DNA from: Dyadobacter sp. CY345 | GTDB lineage: Bacteria; Bacteroidota; Bacteroidia; Cytophagales; Spirosomataceae | Assembly (NCBI RefSeq): GCF_021502725.1 | Contig: NZ_JAKFFS010000001.1 | Coordinates: 372,001 to 436,000, forward strand | Reading direction: 5' to 3' | DNA length: 64,000 nucleotides | Shown here: positions 61,349 through 64,000 of the stretch, piece after piece | Layout: each line of letters starts with the position of its first letter | How positions within the stretch are numbered: the stretch's first letter is position 1 | Position numbers and translations under genes: made by a program | The notes under the pieces: generated by a model | The model's input: the letters and a program-made list of their open reading frames with translations, nothing else | Told to the model about the DNA's origin: nothing | The model's database searches: none

Positions 61349-63061
61349 ATGGCGAATTTTAATATTGATAGTGAGAAAGCCCGTACCTACGATGCCATTG
61401 TTATTGGCTCAGGAATCAGCGGAGGATGGTCGGCAAAGGAGCTGACGGAGAGAGGATTGAAAACTTTGGTGTTGGAACGTGGCCGTGATGTGCAGCATAT
61501 CAAGGATTATCCAACAACCAATATGCAGCCTTGGGAGTTCGATCACAGAGAAAGATTGCCAAAGGCAGTAACGGATGCAAATCCAATTGCAAGCAGATGT
61601 TATAATTTCAAGGAATCGTCTCAGCATTTTTTTGTAAAAGATAACGAGCATCCATACATTCAGGAAAAGCCGTTTGACTGGCTTCGCGGTTATCAGGTTG
61701 GAGGGAAATCTTTGCTTTGGGCAAGGCAGACACAGCGTTGGAGCCAGTTTGATTTTGATGGACCGGCGAGAGATAAATTTGCTGTTGAATGGCCGATCGG
61801 ATATAATGATATCGCCCCCTGGTATAGTCACGTCGAAAAATTTGCGGGTATCACCGGAAATAAAGATGGAATTGATACTTTGCCAGATGGCGAATTTCTG
61901 AAACCACACGATTTGAATTGTGTGGAAAAATATTTTAAAGAAACGGTTGCAAAACAGTATAAAGACCGCCACATCATCATTGGCCGCGCTGCGCATCTTA
62001 CGGATCCAAAGCAAATTCATTTGGATCAGGGACGTGCGCAATGCCAGCATCGTGCGATTTGTGAAAGAGGATGTCCGTTTGGAGGATATTTCAGTAGCAA
62101 TGCGTCAACAATTCCATGGGCGATGAAAACCGGAAATATGACGCTTCGTCCACATTCGGTAGTTCATTCGGTTATTTACGACGACAAAAAGCAAAAGGTA
62201 ACGGGCGTTCGCGTGATTGACGCTAATACGAAAGAAATGATGGAGTTTTATGCCAACATTATTTTCGTAAATGCCGCGGCCTTAAACACTAATCTCATTC
62301 TGATGAACTCGATTTCATCGCGTTTCCCTAATGGTTTGGGAAATGATAGCGGTGTGCTAGGTAAGTATGTTGCTTTCCATAATTATCGCGCCTCTGTTTC
62401 TGGTGAATACGAAGGATTTTTAGATTCTACAACTGACGGAAAACGTCCGAATAGCGGATATATCCCTCGTTTTAGAAATGTATATAAGCAGGAAACGGAT
62501 TTTCTTAGAGGTTACGCCGCAGGTTTTGGCGCAAACCGGATGACCTATTCTGATCGTGGTGATATCGGTGAATCTTTAAAGGCTAGTTTGCTTGATACGA
62601 AATATGGCAACTGGAGTGTTGGTTCTCACATGATGGGAGAGACGATTCCGAAAGAAAGCAGTTATGTTGCTTTGGATAAAGAGTTGAAAGATGCGTATGG
62701 AATGCCGCTGCTGAAAATCAATGTCGGTTATGATGACAATGATGAAAAGATGATCAAGGATTATATTGAGCAGGTAACAGAAATGTTCACCAATGCAGGT
62801 TTCAAAAATATCCGCTCGCATGATGGACACCGTAATCCTGGAAACGATATTCACGAAATGGGCGGTGCTCGTATGGGCAAGGATCCAAAAACTTCTGTCC
62901 TCAATAAGTGGAACCAAATGCATGCCGCTAAGAACGTGTTTGTAACGGACGGAGCTTCAATGACCTCAACATCGACACAAAACCCGTCATTGACATACAT
63001 GGCATTTTCTGCCCGCTCTGTTGACTATGCAGTGAAACAGATGAAAGCCAAGAATTTGTAA
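61349..63061 (+). CDS. GMC-family oxidoreductase, large subunit of a periplasmic sugar dehydrogenase
   Basis: A 570-residue glucose-methanol-choline family flavoprotein. The FAD Rossmann motif I-V-I-G-S-G-I-S-G-G is at 17-26. The C-terminal GMC domain carries His502 in H-E-M-G-G-A-R-M-G and Asn545 in N-P-S-L-T-Y, the usual catalytic pair. Three cysteines, C232, C238 and C242, in a basic segment resemble the 3Fe-4S region of bacterial FAD-dependent glucose dehydrogenases, though spacing was not checked. It has no signal of its own and probably leaves the cell with the Tat-tagged small subunit upstream. Sugar 3-dehydrogenase activity is a plausible guess. Confidence 0.9.
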   Translation: MANFNIDSEKARTYDAIVIGSGISGGWSAKELTERGLKTLVLERGRDVQHIKDYPTTNMQPWEFDHRERLPKAVTDANPIASRCYNFKESSQHFFVKDNEHPYIQEKPFDWLRGYQVGGKSLLWARQTQRWSQFDFDGPARDKFAVEWPIGYNDIAPWYSHVEKFAGITGNKDGIDTLPDGEFLKPHDLNCVEKYFKETVAKQYKDRHIIIGRAAHLTDPKQIHLDQGRAQCQHRAICERGCPFGGYFSSNASTIPWAMKTGNMTLRPHSVVHSVIYDDKKQKVTGVRVIDANTKEMMEFYANIIFVNAAALNTNLILMNSISSRFPNGLGNDSGVLGKYVAFHNYRASVSGEYEGFLDSTTDGKRPNSGYIPRFRNVYKQETDFLRGYAAGFGANRMTYSDRGDIGESLKASLLDTKYGNWSVGSHMMGETIPKESSYVALDKELKDAYGMPLLKINVGYDDNDEKMIKDYIEQVTEMFTNAGFKNIRSHDGHRNPGNDIHEMGGARMGKDPKTSVLNKWNQMHAAKNVFVTDGASMTSTSTQNPSLTYMAFSARSVDYAVKQMKAKNL

Positions 63062-63084
63062 AAACTCACAATGGCGGAAATAGG

Positions 63085-63122
63085 AAGGAAGTCGGGTCTC
63101 AAAAACCTGGCTTCCTTTTTTT
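63085..63122 (+). terminator. Terminator after the GMC oxidoreductase
   Basis: A 12-bp stem with wobbles (63085-63096 with 63106-63117, core GGAAGTCGGG) ends in a T-run (63116-63122). Confidence 0.82.
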
Positions 63123-63158
63123 GTATATTTACAACTCAATCACACACACGAATTTGAT

Positions 63159-64000
63159 ATGAGTATTTTTCTAACCGGTCGATTTATCGACCCTTTTACA
63201 GACTTTGGCTTTAAGAGATTGTTTGGTTCAGAACCGAACAAGGATTTATTGATTCATTTTTTAAATCAATTGATAGGCGAGGAAAGGCAAATCGTTGATC
63301 TGACCTATAATAAAACAGAATATTCGGGGCATTTTCTGGATAGTAGAAAGTCCGTCTTTGATCTGTTATGTACAGGACAAAACGGCGAGCAATTCATTAT
63401 CGAAATGCAGCGGGTTAAGCAGGAATACTTTAAAGACCGATGTCTTTACTACACCTCAACATTAATCAACGAACAAGCGCCGAAGGGAGCTCCGAAATGG
63501 GATTATCAGTTAAAGCCCGTATACCTGATTGGCATTATGGACTTTGCTTTTGACGACTCCACTCCGGATATGTACGTCCATCGCGTTCAGCTCATGAATA
63601 CCGATTCAAAAGAAATATTCTATGATAAATTGACTTATGTCTATGCGGAAGTTCCCAAATTCTTAAAGCTGGAAGAAGAGCTTACTTCTGAATTAGAAAA
63701 CTGGTTGTTTCTATTAAAGAATATGAGCAAATTAGATAAAATTCCAGTAATTTTACGAAAACCGATATTTAGCAAATTGTTCGATATTGCAGAAATTAGC
63801 AATCTAACCGGAAAAGAAAAAATGGCTTACGATGCGAGTTTAAAGGAAAAATGGGATAATTACAGCACAATGACTTATGCCATCAGTGAGGGTAGGAAAG
63901 AAGGTTTGAAGGAAGGTTTGAAAGAGGGAATAAAAGAGGGAATAAAAGAAGGGATTAGGGAAGGTATGAAAGAGGGCGAGAAACATGGTAAACTAGCAGG
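63159..64000 (+). CDS. Rpn/PDDEXK-family nuclease (partial, runs off the window) with KEGx repeats
   Basis: An open frame from ATG 63159 to the window edge, 280 codons seen. The N-terminus F-I-D-P-F-T-D-F-G-F-K-R-L-F-G and the core V-F-D-L-L-C then F-I-I-E-M-Q match the PD-(D/E)XK transposase/Rpn family (D...ExQ). Such proteins promote recombination or act in phage-related defence. From 63897 the coding DNA becomes a run of 12-bp units, giving KEGL, KEGL, KEGI, KEGI, KEGI, REGM, KEGE: a charged helical tail. The stop codon lies beyond the window. Confidence 0.82.
   Translation, partial: MSIFLTGRFIDPFTDFGFKRLFGSEPNKDLLIHFLNQLIGEERQIVDLTYNKTEYSGHFLDSRKSVFDLLCTGQNGEQFIIEMQRVKQEYFKDRCLYYTSTLINEQAPKGAPKWDYQLKPVYLIGIMDFAFDDSTPDMYVHRVQLMNTDSKEIFYDKLTYVYAEVPKFLKLEEELTSELENWLFLLKNMSKLDKIPVILRKPIFSKLFDIAEISNLTGKEKMAYDASLKEKWDNYSTMTYAISEGRKEGLKEGLKEGIKEGIKEGIREGMKEGEKHGKLA

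Overview
The window looks like chromosomal DNA of a Bacteroidota bacterium, most likely order Cytophagales and close to Dyadobacter or a relative. This is inferred from gene content: a SusC/SusD pair behind an ECF sigma factor and a FecR anti-sigma factor, a PorQ component of the type IX secretion system (T9SS), secreted proteins with T9SS sorting domains, and many upstream sites matching the Bacteroidota -7 box TAnnTTTG. No tRNA, rRNA, CRISPR array, complete insertion sequence or prophage was seen. Most of the window reads as ordinary core and accessory chromosome.

1-8.1 kb: the start of a lipoprotein, a diheme cytochrome c, an acyl-CoA carboxylase carboxyltransferase subunit, PorQ, a DHFR-like reductase, then a PhoX-like lipoprotein followed by an imelysin-like/MauG-type diheme peroxidase fusion. 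8.1-16.1 kb: a HigBA-like toxin-antitoxin (TA) pair, a ModF-like double ABC ATPase with a degenerate first site, a DJ-1/PfpI protein, ClpB, a class I amidotransferase, a phosphoribosyltransferase and a RelBE-like TA pair. 16.1-23.8 kb: GH36 alpha-galactosidase, Kup potassium transporter, divergent mntH and DtxR/MntR-type regulator sharing a palindromic operator candidate, and an LptF/G permease.

23.8-33.4 kb: an envelope-glycan cluster (GtrB-like glycosyltransferase, two polytopic GT-C-like proteins joined by 8-nt overlaps, MBOAT acyltransferase), a stand-alone long GroES, an aldo/keto reductase, a small membrane protein, a DbpA-like helicase with DEFD instead of DEAD, and a cold-shock protein. 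33.5-38 kb: a YheT hydrolase and a two-gene serine pathway, in which a SerB-SerA fusion is followed by SerC with an unusual 10-bp tandem repeat between them. 38-44.7 kb: a Tat-exported Gfo/Idh/MocA protein, a PIN-type TA pair, GH43, GH5-like and sulfatase genes.

45-50.4 kb: four consecutive secreted proteins, of which only the last two carry T9SS sorting domains. 50.5-63 kb: ECF sigma, FecR, SusC with an STN signalling domain, SusD, a secreted FAD oxidoreductase, an MFS transporter, and a GMC oxidoreductase with its small subunit. Together these look like a signal-controlled uptake and oxidation locus for a carbohydrate or related substrate. The window ends inside an Rpn/PDDEXK-type nuclease gene with a KEGx repeat tail. 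All functional calls come from reading translated motifs; no database search was run.
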